Both the position numbers and the translations under genes were made by a program. A DNA stretch of 64,000 nt, from NCBI GenBank assembly GCA_000723505.1, contig HG934468.1:2884798-2948797 (forward strand), in the 5' to 3' direction. Shown here one piece after another: positions 8,391 to 17,442 of the stretch (position 1 is the first letter of the stretch; every line of letters starts with the position of its first letter). A model generated the notes under the pieces. The model did no database searches and had not been told where the DNA came from. It saw nothing but the letters and a program-made list of their open reading frames with translations. Source of the DNA: Mucinivorans hirudinis. GTDB taxonomy: Bacteria > Bacteroidota > Bacteroidia > Bacteroidales > Rikenellaceae.

Positions 8391-10574
8391 CTACCTGTGG
8401 AAAAGTAGTTCGCGATACTTGGGCAGAGGCCACATTTCGTTATCGACCATCAGCTCCAAACGGTCTATGTGGCGGCGTACTTCGGCAATCAGCGGAGCTA
8501 CCGTATCGTGATAGGCAACCGCCTTGGCGCGTTCACCCACAATCTTATTTGCCACCTTGCGTGCCTCCACCAACTGCTCAATGTAGCCGTGCAGGCAAGA
8601 TATGTGTCCGTTAATCTTCTCAACCAGAGCAATATCCGACTTTGCCAACAGTTCGGCTTTTTCGGCAGAGAAGATGCCGTTAATCTTGTAAATTTTGTCT
8701 AAGAGTTGAGCTTCGTAGCGGCTCGCAACCGGCAGGATGTGGTTCATTGCCAAGTCGCCAATCACTCGTGCCTCTATCTGAATCTTCTTGGTGTAGGTCT
8801 CCCAAGCCACCTCCACGCGAGCGTGCAGTTCGCGGTCTGTGAGTACCCCCATCCCGCTGAATAGTGAGATGGTGGAGTCGGCGAGTAGATTATCAAAAAT
8901 CAAAGGTACGGAATTTTCGCAATCTAAGCCACGCTCGCGAGCCTCCGCTTTCCACTCATCGGAGTAGCCGTTGCCATCGAAACGAATATTTTTGCACTCT
9001 ATTATCTGCTTGCGAACAACTGTAAATATCGCCTTCTCACACTCATATCCCTGATTAATGAGCGCATCCACCTCCTTTTTGAACTCTTGGAGTTGCTGTG
9101 CCACCGCTGCATTGAGAACCGTGAGTGCTCCACCGCAGTTGTCGGACGAACCCACGGCGCGGAACTCGAAGCGGTTGCCCGTAAATGCAAATGGTGAGGT
9201 TCGATTTCTATCCGTGTTATCAATCAATAGTTCGGGGATATGCGGAATGCCCATCGAAAATTCGGCTTTGCCGCCAAGCTCAATGTTTTCGTCTGCAGCT
9301 CCGCTCTCAATCTTGTTGAAAATTTCGGTAATTTGCCGCCCGAGGAAGACCGAAATAATTGCAGGAGGAGCCTCATTTGCCCCCAAACGGTGAGCATTTG
9401 TCGCGCTGCTGATAACCGCCTTCAACAGTCCATTGTGTTTATAAACTGCCATCAACGTATTGACAAGGAAGGTTATAAACTGTAAATTATCCTTGGGGCT
9501 TTTGCCCGGCGAGAAGAGGTTTACACCCGTGTCCGTACCCAGCGACCAGTTGTTGTGTTTACCCGAGCCGTTTACCCCCTTGAATGGTTTTTCGTGTAGC
9601 AACACTTTGAAGAAGTGACGACTTGCGACACGTGGCATCAGACTCATTAACAGTAGGTTGTGGTCATTAGCAAGGTTTGCCTCCTCGTAGACCGGTGCCA
9701 ACTCAAACTGATTTGGCGCTACCTCATTGTGGCGAGTTTTTACGGGTATACCAAATTTCCAACACTCATATTCCAACTCCTCCATAAATGCTGTAACACG
9801 CGAAGGAATCGAGCCAAAGTAGTGGTCTTCGAGTTGTTGATTCTTGGCGCTTTCGTGCCCCATAAGGGTTCTACCTGTGAGCACGAGGTCGGGGCGAGCA
9901 GCCCAAAGCCCTTCGTCCACCAAAAAATATTCTTGCTCCCAACCAAGGAACGTGGTAACCTTCTTTACATCTTTATCGAAATATCGGCACACCTCCACAG
10001 CCGCCTTATTGACAATCTCCAGAGAGCGTAGCAGTGGCGTTTTGAAGTCGAGAGCATCACCCGTGTACGAAATAAACACTGTCGGAATACAGAGTGTTGA
10101 GCCTACCACAAATGCTGGTGAGCTTGGGTCCCAGGCTGAGTATCCGCGTGCCTCGAAAGTGGAGCGAGTGCCTCCATTTGGGAAACTCGAAGCGTCGCCC
10201 TCTTGCTGGATGAGCAGTTTGCCCGAAAACTCCTCTATCAATCCTCCGTGTCCGTCGTGTTCGACAAAGGCATCGTGCTTTTCGGCGGTGCCGCCTGTGA
10301 GTGGTTGAAACCAGTGTGTGTAGTGTGTTGCACCCATCTCCATTGCCCATTCACGCATCCCACCTGCTACCGCCTCGGCAACCTGTCGTGGTAGTGGCGT
10401 GTGGTTATTCATTGTATCGACAACGGTTTCGTAAACTGCCTTAGGCAGATATTTACGCATCCTGTCCTGATTGAAAACCCGTGCGGCATAATACTCCGAC
10501 GGACGACCGATTGGTGGCGTGACCTTTACGGCTTTGCGGCTGATAGCCTCTTCGACAACTTTAAATCTTAACAT
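8391..10574 (-). CDS. glnN: Glutamine synthetase type III
   Basis: 727 residues, the length of the type III (GlnN) enzymes common in Bacteroidota and much longer than type I. It makes glutamine from glutamate, ammonia and ATP as a cytoplasmic oligomer. The N-terminus has the GSIII-specific block (ISRKAVKVTPPIGRPSEYYAARVFN). The catalytic core includes KPFKGVNGSGKHNNWSLG, FLGWEQEYFLVD and NRFEFRAVGSS. The helical C-terminal extension is also typical. It sits alone between its own promoter and terminator. No PII or ammonium transporter gene is adjacent. Confidence 0.97.
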   Translation of the reverse strand: MLRFKVVEEAISRKAVKVTPPIGRPSEYYAARVFNQDRMRKYLPKAVYETVVDTMNNHTPLPRQVAEAVAGGMREWAMEMGATHYTHWFQPLTGGTAEKHDAFVEHDGHGGLIEEFSGKLLIQQEGDASSFPNGGTRSTFEARGYSAWDPSSPAFVVGSTLCIPTVFISYTGDALDFKTPLLRSLEIVNKAAVEVCRYFDKDVKKVTTFLGWEQEYFLVDEGLWAARPDLVLTGRTLMGHESAKNQQLEDHYFGSIPSRVTAFMEELEYECWKFGIPVKTRHNEVAPNQFELAPVYEEANLANDHNLLLMSLMPRVASRHFFKVLLHEKPFKGVNGSGKHNNWSLGTDTGVNLFSPGKSPKDNLQFITFLVNTLMAVYKHNGLLKAVISSATNAHRLGANEAPPAIISVFLGRQITEIFNKIESGAADENIELGGKAEFSMGIPHIPELLIDNTDRNRTSPFAFTGNRFEFRAVGSSDNCGGALTVLNAAVAQQLQEFKKEVDALINQGYECEKAIFTVVRKQIIECKNIRFDGNGYSDEWKAEARERGLDCENSVPLIFDNLLADSTISLFSGMGVLTDRELHARVEVAWETYTKKIQIEARVIGDLAMNHILPVASRYEAQLLDKIYKINGIFSAEKAELLAKSDIALVEKINGHISCLHGYIEQLVEARKVANKIVGERAKAVAYHDTVAPLIAEVRRHIDRLELMVDNEMWPLPKYRELLFHR

Positions 10575-10596
10575 TTACGCAAAAAATAAATTTGTG

Positions 10597-10604
10597 CAAA
10601 AGTA
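10597..10604 (-). promoter_or_regulatory. -7 box of glnN promoter
   Basis: TACTTTTG on the minus strand, ending 22 bases before the glnN ATG. I see no clear -33 TTTG at the usual distance. Confidence 0.5.
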
Positions 10605-10680
10605 GTTATTTTCGGGTGAAAATTTATGTACTATATGTAAATTACTATTTTTTGTTGTTAAATTTTTTGTTGCTAAAAAA

Positions 10681-11142
10681 TTATTTCGCCCCCTTTGCCA
10701 CGGTCATCGGGTACATCTGCCCATCTAAGATGTTATACAACCGCTGATTTGTACCCGTTTGGGTGAGGTCTCCCAGCTCTTGGACATAGCGTCCGAGTTT
10801 GATGTAGTCGAATAGCCCGATTGGGAAATCGGCGGGTAGTTCATCGCAACCCGAATACCACCCCCTCCTCAATCCCTCATACTTCTCTGCCACGAAGCGT
10901 GCCAGTGAGACAACCGCCGAGTGGTCATTATCACCCCCCATAAAACAGACACAGGTGATTGCTCGGTGATAGTAATCAATGAGCGCCGATAGTGTATCAG
11001 TGGTAAGCTCTGTGCCTTGCTGTTGCTGCAACCACGGGCTGTGGCAGCCGGGGCAGCGATTCGGGCAATCGGCGAGGTTGATTGCAAGGGTCGTCTGAGC
11101 GGGTATTTCGGCAAAGACAATGTCGTAGTTATAGTATTTCAT
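10681..11142 (-). CDS. nrdG: Anaerobic ribonucleotide reductase activating enzyme (radical SAM)
   Basis: 153 residues. CPNRCPGCHSP places Cys26, Cys30 and Cys33 as the CX3CX2C ligands of the 4Fe-4S cluster that cleaves S-adenosylmethionine. FMGGDND corresponds to the GGE-type SAM-binding element of NrdG. It installs the glycyl radical on NrdD. Its start lies 3 bases after the stop of the transporter gene, not next to nrdD, so the transporter is embedded in the reductase operon. Expression should follow the upstream cobalamin riboswitch. Confidence 0.95.
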   Translation of the reverse strand: MKYYNYDIVFAEIPAQTTLAINLADCPNRCPGCHSPWLQQQQGTELTTDTLSALIDYYHRAITCVCFMGGDNDHSAVVSLARFVAEKYEGLRRGWYSGCDELPADFPIGLFDYIKLGRYVQELGDLTQTGTNQRLYNILDGQMYPMTVAKGAK

Positions 11143-11145
11143 CTG

Positions 11146-12786
11146 CTAACTCAATGCCATCAGTATCAACAACTGTGCCGTGAGTACGCGCAGGAACATT
11201 GTCAGCGGGTAGACGGTGGCGTAACTTACCGATGCTTTGTCGTTTGCCGATATTTCGTTGGCATAGGCTAATGCGGGTGGGTCTGTGGTGCTGCCGGCAA
11301 GGAGTCCCATTAGAGTGCTACTGTCGAGCTTGAGCCACTTTAGAGCGATAGTTCCCACTATCAGCAGCGGAATGGTTGTGATGGCAAAACCATACAAAAT
11401 CCAGAGGTAGCCTCCGCCGGCGATGGTCTCAATAAATTTGTCGCCCGCACCCAATCCTACCGTAGCAAGAAAGATGGTGATACCTATTTCGCGTAACATC
11501 ATATTGGCGCTTGTGGTGGTGAAGGTTACCATTTTGTAGTAGTGCCCAAAGCGTGAAATCAATATGGCAACAATCAGCGGACCGCCGGCTAACCCCAATT
11601 TTATGGGCTGTGGAATACCCGGCAGCACGAAAGGTATAGAGCCAAGAAGCACACCGATGGATACACCTATAAAGATGGGCAGGAGGTTTGGATGGTCGAG
11701 CCTCTTCATCGAGTTACCCATCATATCGGCAACCTTACCTATGCTTTCGCGACTACCCACCACCGTAACACGGTCGCCCACCTGCAGGCGCAGTTCATCC
11801 ACTGCTATCAGCTCCACGCCGGCACGGTTTACACGAGTGATGTTTACTCCGTAGTTGGCGCGTGTGTTGAGTGCACCGACTGTGCGTCCATTGACACTCT
11901 CCTTTGTTACCACAATGCGCCGCGAAACGAGGTTCTCCTTAAGCTCCTCCACCACAACTTTTTCGCCCAGAGTAGCTATTATGGAGTCGGCAGATTCGGA
12001 GCGTGTAACAACTCGCACTATCTCTCCGTGCTGGACAATGAGCTCTTCGGTTGCCACCCCCGTGTCGCCCGAGGGGCGGATAATGCGTGAGATGATAAAT
12101 TCGCGATTGATGAGAGCGGATATATCCTTGACGCTGCGGTTTGCGATGCCCGAATTGGTAATCTTTATGTCGATGCAAACCAACTCGCTCTCCTGCTGCT
12201 GTCGAGCAGGCTGCTCCTTACGGGGTTTTAGAGAGAAATTTTTGAGTACCACCATCGACATAATTATACCCAAAACCCCGAGTGGGTAAGCGACTGCATA
12301 TCCCATTGCGAGTACACTTGGGTCTGATTGTGAACTATCTATGAGTGTCTGCTGTGCCGCCCCCAGACCCGGAGTGTTGGTCACCGCGCCCGAAAGTATG
12401 CCCACCATCGTGGTGAGGCTCTCTCCGGTGATCAGGTGTATTCCATAGGTGACCGCGCACCCCAACAGCACTATTGTACACGCCATAATATTGAGCGACA
12501 ACCCCCTGCGACCGAACGAAGAGAAGAAACCGGGACCCACCTGAAGACCGATTGAGTAGACAAAAAGTATCAATCCAAACTCTTTGGCAAAGTGTTCCAC
12601 GCCACCCTCGAGCCTCATTCCAAAGTGGGAGAGTGCAATACCTACAAATAAAACCCAAGCGATGCCCAGGGATATTCCCTTGATTTTTATCTTACTCAGC
12701 AATATCCCCCCGGCAATGGTCAGGGCTATGATGAGGATGGAGTGGGCTGTTCCCGACGAAAATAATAGTTCAAATAACCAGTTCAT
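11146..12786 (-). CDS. AspT/YidE-family transporter inside the nrd operon
   Basis: 546 residues: an N-terminal membrane half (about 1-185), two TrkA-C/RCK-C regulatory domains in the middle (about 200-365) and a second membrane half (about 370-546). This is the AspT/YidE/YbjL duplication layout. Family members include the aspartate:alanine antiporter AspT and the succinate exporter SucE of corynebacteria. The substrate here is not determined by sequence. It follows nrdD after 161 bases, most of which is a MITE-like insertion, and nrdG starts 3 bases later. I see no promoter of its own. Co-regulation by the B12 riboswitch is inferred from this layout. Confidence 0.88.
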   Translation of the reverse strand: MNWLFELLFSSGTAHSILIIALTIAGGILLSKIKIKGISLGIAWVLFVGIALSHFGMRLEGGVEHFAKEFGLILFVYSIGLQVGPGFFSSFGRRGLSLNIMACTIVLLGCAVTYGIHLITGESLTTMVGILSGAVTNTPGLGAAQQTLIDSSQSDPSVLAMGYAVAYPLGVLGIIMSMVVLKNFSLKPRKEQPARQQQESELVCIDIKITNSGIANRSVKDISALINREFIISRIIRPSGDTGVATEELIVQHGEIVRVVTRSESADSIIATLGEKVVVEELKENLVSRRIVVTKESVNGRTVGALNTRANYGVNITRVNRAGVELIAVDELRLQVGDRVTVVGSRESIGKVADMMGNSMKRLDHPNLLPIFIGVSIGVLLGSIPFVLPGIPQPIKLGLAGGPLIVAILISRFGHYYKMVTFTTTSANMMLREIGITIFLATVGLGAGDKFIETIAGGGYLWILYGFAITTIPLLIVGTIALKWLKLDSSTLMGLLAGSTTDPPALAYANEISANDKASVSYATVYPLTMFLRVLTAQLLILMALS

Positions 12787-12823
12787 AATATTAAATTTTA
12801 GTACTATTGAAAAAAAATGCCAT

Positions 12824-12939
12824 TTATTAACTCGGCATTAAACAATTTGGATTTTCGACAACTCTTTCACGCAATCTCAGTTGAGAGAGTTCAGTTATGA
12901 TGCAACACCACCCCAAATTGTTCAAAGCCGAGTTAATAA
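12824..12939. repeat. MITE-like element, family 1, copy 1
   Basis: 116 bp with 27-bp terminal inverted repeats (12824-12850 and 12913-12939) that match at 25 positions; each begins TTATTAACTCGGC and ends AACAATTTGG. It encodes nothing and lies between nrdD and the transporter gene, 8 bases past the nrdD stop. A second copy is at 43554 and the right end of a third at 38731. As RNA it would fold into one long hairpin within the operon transcript. Confidence 0.75.
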
Positions 12940-12947
12940 TAAGCCCC

Positions 12948-15050
12948 CTACACCACACCTCTATCAGCAATGTAGTGCCGTCGCGCTGCCTCTTTTTGGC
13001 GTTCTATCGAGAAGTTGCTCACGCGCTTCATATAGCCTATCACTCGTGTGAGGTAGTCCACATTCTCGCTTGCGCACTTTGCACACACCTTCAGGTAGCG
13101 TTTGTCGATTGCGCCACAATCGTTGCATACTGTATTAGGGATGTTGAAAGTAAAATAGTTGCATCCCTGTTGTGCAGCCACACGAAGGAGTTGGCGGTAT
13201 TGGGAGTGGCTCAGGTGGTCTTCCAGGTTGAGGTGTAGCGCCGAGCCGCCGGTGAGGTGGCGAATGTAGCGTTCTCCGTGGAGACGGAACTTGTCGATGA
13301 CGTTTAACGATTCATCCTCAACAATGTAGAAGTAGCTGTTGTAGCAGTCTCGCGGCACTACATATCCCGCCTCGCGGTCCCACTTGGCGTGCTTGACTCC
13401 CACATTCTCAGCCGGTATCATCTCGCAGTTGAAGATTACCTCTGCCGAGCGATACAAGTGGTTGTATCTCTCTATTAACCCCAGCACGTCAGCCACAAAG
13501 CGTTGATAATCTTCATTATCATTGATTTCGAGACCAAGAAACTCCGCCGCCTCCACCAAACCGTTTACCCCAATGGTAAGGTATTGTCGCCCGATGTTGA
13601 TGTATCCCGCATCGAAGAGTGGCAACATCCCCTTGTTGAGCAACATTTTTAAGTTTTCGTTGTAGCCCATCTGCACCTTGTGGCATAAATCTACGATATT
13701 CTCCAGAAAATGGAGATGGGGTATGCCATTGTCCACAGCATACTGGATGCAGCGATTGAGGTTGATTGTCAGTACGCTCTTGGAACCGGTGGAGACACCG
13801 CCAGCGCCGAGGGTGTAGCTGAAACCGTTATCTTGAATCTCGTTCCTGAGGCGGCAGCAACTCGACAGCGAGTCGGCATTGTCGCTCATATATGTAAAAA
13901 AGGAGTGCCCATCGGCATACATCTGAGCCGCAAAATCGCCCCACTCGCCATCAATCACGTCGCCATCCTTGGTGAGTAGCGCCATAGTCTCCACGGGGAA
14001 GGTCAGCACAGCCTTGGTTCTCTCCTCGTTGAACCATCGCATAAATCTCTTTTGCAACCAGTTGAGCGAATCCCAATGGGGTCTGCTGCCATCGGGAAAG
14101 ATGAATTCGCCAAAGAGGCTCTCGAAATATGGGCGGTCGTAATAGGCAATGTTCCAAAATACGGCTTGGAAGTTGCGCGCGCCCGTGGGCTGATTTATGG
14201 AGTAGACAATCTGTTCGAAACAGTCGGTAATAACTTTGTCGAGTGTGCGGCGGCGAAGAGATAGGTCGGCAGTCTCATCTGTCCGATTGTAGTAATCATC
14301 GCCATATTCCAGCCCGATAAAATAGTTCATATACATCAGAAACTCGGGTGTTGCACACGCTCCACTGAGCATACTGGAGACCATAAATACCATATTGACG
14401 AAACCTCCGCAGAAGGATTTGAGGTTTGTGGGTGCTTTCGAGTTGCCGCCAATGGAGGCTGTGCCCCCCAATAGCCACGGATACATCGTGATGCTGGCGC
14501 AGTAGTTTGCAAGACTGGTCTCGTCATTTTTATAGATGAAATGGCTGTTGAGCAGCTCTAAGTATTTGTCGGATAGCTCCTTGCCGTACATATCGCGCAG
14601 ACGGTCGGTGAGCAGGCGGCGGTTGAGGCGGATGAAACTCTGTTTGGGGATTTCGCCGATGAGTGTTGCTATGTTTTTTTGTTCTACATTTGCATTGGCA
14701 TCGAATTTGCTGCCCGTGGCGGCATTTTCGGCATTGCAGTAGTTGATAAGAAAGGTGAGTTTATCGCGAACCTCGCGGTCTTGAGCGTGTTCGTGCCGAT
14801 AGAGCATATAGGACTTAGCCACAGCAAAGTAGCGTTCACGCATCAGTGCTCTCTCTATTTGGTTCTGAATCTGCTCGACGCCCGTACCGTTCTTCACCTC
14901 CAAGGTGGCTAATATGGCGGCGAGGTCGTCCTCAGTGGCAAAGCCACCAACGGAGATAAATGCTTTGCGAATTGCACTCTTGATTTTTTCGATGGAGAAA
15001 GGCGCTCTATCGCCATTTCGTTTGGTAATAAAAATTTCTGCACTTCTCAT
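12948..15050 (-). CDS. nrdD: Anaerobic (class III) ribonucleoside-triphosphate reductase
   Basis: 700 residues. It reduces ribonucleoside triphosphates to deoxy forms by a glycyl radical under anoxia. The N-terminus has an ATP-cone (ITKRNGDRAPFSIEKIKSAI). The C-terminus has a zinc site (CNDCGAIDKRYLKVCAKC) and then RVIGY, giving the radical Gly672. Translation starts about 120 bases downstream of a cobalamin riboswitch. The activase nrdG is in the same operon but separated by a transporter. A B12-dependent reductase gene is at 36064, so this enzyme is likely the B12-independent alternative. Confidence 0.97.
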   Translation of the reverse strand: MRSAEIFITKRNGDRAPFSIEKIKSAIRKAFISVGGFATEDDLAAILATLEVKNGTGVEQIQNQIERALMRERYFAVAKSYMLYRHEHAQDREVRDKLTFLINYCNAENAATGSKFDANANVEQKNIATLIGEIPKQSFIRLNRRLLTDRLRDMYGKELSDKYLELLNSHFIYKNDETSLANYCASITMYPWLLGGTASIGGNSKAPTNLKSFCGGFVNMVFMVSSMLSGACATPEFLMYMNYFIGLEYGDDYYNRTDETADLSLRRRTLDKVITDCFEQIVYSINQPTGARNFQAVFWNIAYYDRPYFESLFGEFIFPDGSRPHWDSLNWLQKRFMRWFNEERTKAVLTFPVETMALLTKDGDVIDGEWGDFAAQMYADGHSFFTYMSDNADSLSSCCRLRNEIQDNGFSYTLGAGGVSTGSKSVLTINLNRCIQYAVDNGIPHLHFLENIVDLCHKVQMGYNENLKMLLNKGMLPLFDAGYINIGRQYLTIGVNGLVEAAEFLGLEINDNEDYQRFVADVLGLIERYNHLYRSAEVIFNCEMIPAENVGVKHAKWDREAGYVVPRDCYNSYFYIVEDESLNVIDKFRLHGERYIRHLTGGSALHLNLEDHLSHSQYRQLLRVAAQQGCNYFTFNIPNTVCNDCGAIDKRYLKVCAKCASENVDYLTRVIGYMKRVSNFSIERQKEAARRHYIADRGVV

Positions 15051-15167
15051 AACTCTCGCTATTAAAAAATTAATACTACAAGCTACGGGAGTGAGACGAC
15101 GCGAAATTGCATACCTTCGGCAACAATAATCACAGGCTCTTTACCCGAAAGCCGTTGAAAATGAATA

Positions 15168-15358
15168 TGCAAAGGCAGGTCTTCTGACTCGTTCCATTCC
15201 GAACGCCTTCCCGGTCTGACTAAAAAAAAGACCAGTGGCAGTGAATGTTCGGAACTAAATTATGCGGAACTTACAGCAGCGGGAACTGTTCGGGATTTTC
15301 ACCCGATTCCCTTTTAATTCCTCTTTCCGCCGGCGGCGGAAGCGGGAAACCGTTGCGC
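15168..15358 (-). ncRNA. Cobalamin riboswitch controlling nrdD
   Basis: Read on the minus strand, the segment carries the conserved cobalamin-riboswitch blocks in order: GGGTGAAAATCCC (15304-15292), a GCTGTAAG-type strand, CACTGCCACTGG, CCGGGAAGGC (15214-15205) and the B12 box AGTCAGAAGACCTGCC (15189-15174). It begins right after a -7 promoter box, so it is the 5' leader of nrdD. The roughly 120 bases to the ATG hold weak hairpins but no terminator with a U tract, so a translational mode is more likely. Family knowledge: adenosylcobalamin binding represses the downstream gene. Confidence 0.95.
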
Positions 15359-15361
15359 AGA

Positions 15362-15369
15362 CAAAGGTA
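15362..15369 (-). promoter_or_regulatory. -7 box of the nrdD operon promoter
   Basis: TACCTTTG on the minus strand, a few bases before the riboswitch begins. No convincing -33 element is visible at the usual spacing. Confidence 0.55.
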
Positions 15370-15476
15370 GTAACTTTATTTGATTCCCCGCTCTTTTTTT
15401 GCGAGAATATGGTGTGGGCAGAGTTAGACTATATCTAGTGCTGTTCTAATCAGTGAGATGCCCGATTAAACGGTTT

Positions 15477-16331
15477 CTACAACTTCTCAATTACTCGCTG
15501 CAGGCAATCTTCCCACTCCGCAATGTTGAGTTGGAAGGTCTGCTTGATTCTTTTTTTATCCAATATCGAAAACTCTGGACGCGGAGCTGCCGCCGCGGGG
15601 TACTCCGCCGTTGTGATATGTTTCACACGGCAAGCTAACCCGCTGAGAGCCATTATCTCTTCGGCAAACAAAGCCCAATTTGTCACACCCTCATTCGAGT
15701 AGTGGTACAGCCCGAAAACCGGTTTTGCAACAATCCTCATAATCGCCTCGGCGAGCGCGTGCGCCGAAGTGGGGCATCCCCACTGGTCGGCAACAACATC
15801 AATCTGCTGTTTTTCAGACCCTAATCGCCGTATTGTCCTCACAAAGTTGTTGCCGTATTCACTATACAACCAACTTGTGCGGATAATCACCGTGTTAGCA
15901 TTACCCGCCATTGCCAACTGTTCACCCTCTAATTTGCTCTTGCCGTAGACCGATAGCGGATTTGTTATATCGTTTTCCGTTAGTGGATTAGGGTTGCTTC
16001 CGTCAAAAACATAGTCTGTGGAGATATGCAAAAAACTTGCCCCCACTGCAGCCGATTCTTTCGCGAGAATACCCACAGCTTGTGCATTAATGCTAAAAGC
16101 CTTCTCGGGTTCACTCTCCGCCCCGTCCACCGCCGTATAGGCAGCCGCATTGATAATCCACTGCGGTTTCTGTTGCTCGAAACATTGCTTCACAGCCCCT
16201 TGGTCGGTAATATCTAACTCCTCAACGTCCGTAAATACAAACTCGAACCGAGGAAAATTGACAGCAATCTCCCTCAGACACGAGCCAAGTTGCCCGTTTG
16301 CTCCGGTAACTATTATCCTACTTGTTGCCAT
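15477..16331 (-). CDS. rfbD: dTDP-4-dehydrorhamnose reductase
   Basis: 284 residues. NAD(P)-binding GANGQLGS near the N-terminus and the extended-SDR catalytic set around STDYVFDG and VYGKSKLEGE are present. It carries out the last step of dTDP-L-rhamnose synthesis, reducing the 4-keto group. It overlaps the end of rfbB by 14 bases and is the last gene of the rhamnose set. No glycosyltransferase or polysaccharide export gene follows in the window, so the rhamnose is used by genes located elsewhere. Confidence 0.95.
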   Translation of the reverse strand: MATSRIIVTGANGQLGSCLREIAVNFPRFEFVFTDVEELDITDQGAVKQCFEQQKPQWIINAAAYTAVDGAESEPEKAFSINAQAVGILAKESAAVGASFLHISTDYVFDGSNPNPLTENDITNPLSVYGKSKLEGEQLAMAGNANTVIIRTSWLYSEYGNNFVRTIRRLGSEKQQIDVVADQWGCPTSAHALAEAIMRIVAKPVFGLYHYSNEGVTNWALFAEEIMALSGLACRVKHITTAEYPAAAAPRPEFSILDKKRIKQTFQLNIAEWEDCLQRVIEKL

Positions 16332-17373
16332 ACATCTCTATGTAATATTTCTCGTACTCGCCGCTTGTTATGTTGTCCATCCACTGTTGATTATCCAAAT
16401 ACCAGCGGATTGTCCGCTCTATGCCCTCCTCGAATTGCAGGGATGGTTGCCAGCCCAACTCCTCGTTGAGCTTTGTTGCATCAATGGCATAGCGCAAATC
16501 GTGCCCGGCACGGTCTTGGACATAAGTTATCAAATCCAAAGAGTGCCCCTCGGGGTTGCCCAAAATCCTATCTGCTGCGGCAATCATCACCCGTATTAGG
16601 TCTATATTTTTCCACTCATTAAAACCGCCGATATTATAGGTCTCGCCCACGCTCCCCCCGTGAAAAATGACATCAATCGCCCGTGCGTGGTCTACCACAT
16701 AGAGCCAATCGCGAACATTCTCGCCTTTTCCGTAGACAGGCAACGGCTTACGGGTGCGTATGTTATTTATAAAGAGCGGAATAAGTTTCTCCGGAAATTG
16801 GTTCGGACCGTAGTTGTTCGAGCAATTACTAATTACAACCGGTAATTTGTACGTATTGTAGAAGGCTCTCACAAAGTGGTCGGAACTTGCCTTGGATGCC
16901 GAATAGGGCGACTTGGGGTCATAGGGGGTTGTCTCCACAAAAAACTCCTCGGGGTTGTGCAGAGAGCCATAGACCTCGTCTGTGCTCACGTGATAGAAAA
17001 GGTTAGTGGAAGCAGAGCCCGCCCACGCAAATTTTGCCGCCTGTAGCAGCGACAACGTCCCCATAATATTGGTTTGGGCAAAGCTGAAGGGGTCTTTGAT
17101 TGAGCGGTCTACGTGGCTTTCGGCTGCCAGGTGGATAACGCCGTCTATTTTATACTCTGCAAAAACCGCCTGCATTTTCTCGAAATCGCAAATATCCGCC
17201 TTGACGAAAACGTAGTTGGGCAGCCCCTCCACGTCTGTCAAATTTTCGAGGTTGCCGGCATAGGTGAGCTTGTCGAGGTTTACAATGTTATAGTGGGGAT
17301 ACTTGGTGCAAAAGAGGCGCACCACGTGCGAGCCGATAAATCCGCAGCCGCCTGTGATTAGTATATTTTTCAT
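16318..17373 (-). CDS. rfbB: dTDP-glucose 4,6-dehydratase
   Basis: 351 residues. It opens with MKNILITGGCGFIGSHVV, the NAD-binding glycine motif. STDEVYG and YSASKASSDHFVRA give the catalytic Asp-Glu pair and YxxxK. It converts dTDP-glucose to dTDP-4-keto-6-deoxyglucose in the cytoplasm. It lies between rfbC (69 bases upstream) and rfbD (overlapping). The gene order hemW-rfbA-rfbC-rfbB-rfbD on one strand suggests a single transcript. Confidence 0.96.
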   Translation of the reverse strand: MKNILITGGCGFIGSHVVRLFCTKYPHYNIVNLDKLTYAGNLENLTDVEGLPNYVFVKADICDFEKMQAVFAEYKIDGVIHLAAESHVDRSIKDPFSFAQTNIMGTLSLLQAAKFAWAGSASTNLFYHVSTDEVYGSLHNPEEFFVETTPYDPKSPYSASKASSDHFVRAFYNTYKLPVVISNCSNNYGPNQFPEKLIPLFINNIRTRKPLPVYGKGENVRDWLYVVDHARAIDVIFHGGSVGETYNIGGFNEWKNIDLIRVMIAAADRILGNPEGHSLDLITYVQDRAGHDLRYAIDATKLNEELGWQPSLQFEEGIERTIRWYLDNQQWMDNITSGEYEKYYIEMYGNK

Positions 17374-17442
17374 TGCTTCTATGTCAATAAGTTTTTAATG
17401 TGTCTTCAGTAACATATATTGATTAATATCCGAGTAAACATC

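Noticed and set aside
15051-15173. Intrinsic terminator as the nrdD riboswitch expression platform
   Set aside because: Weak hairpins are present but none is followed by a U tract, so I do not claim transcription termination here.
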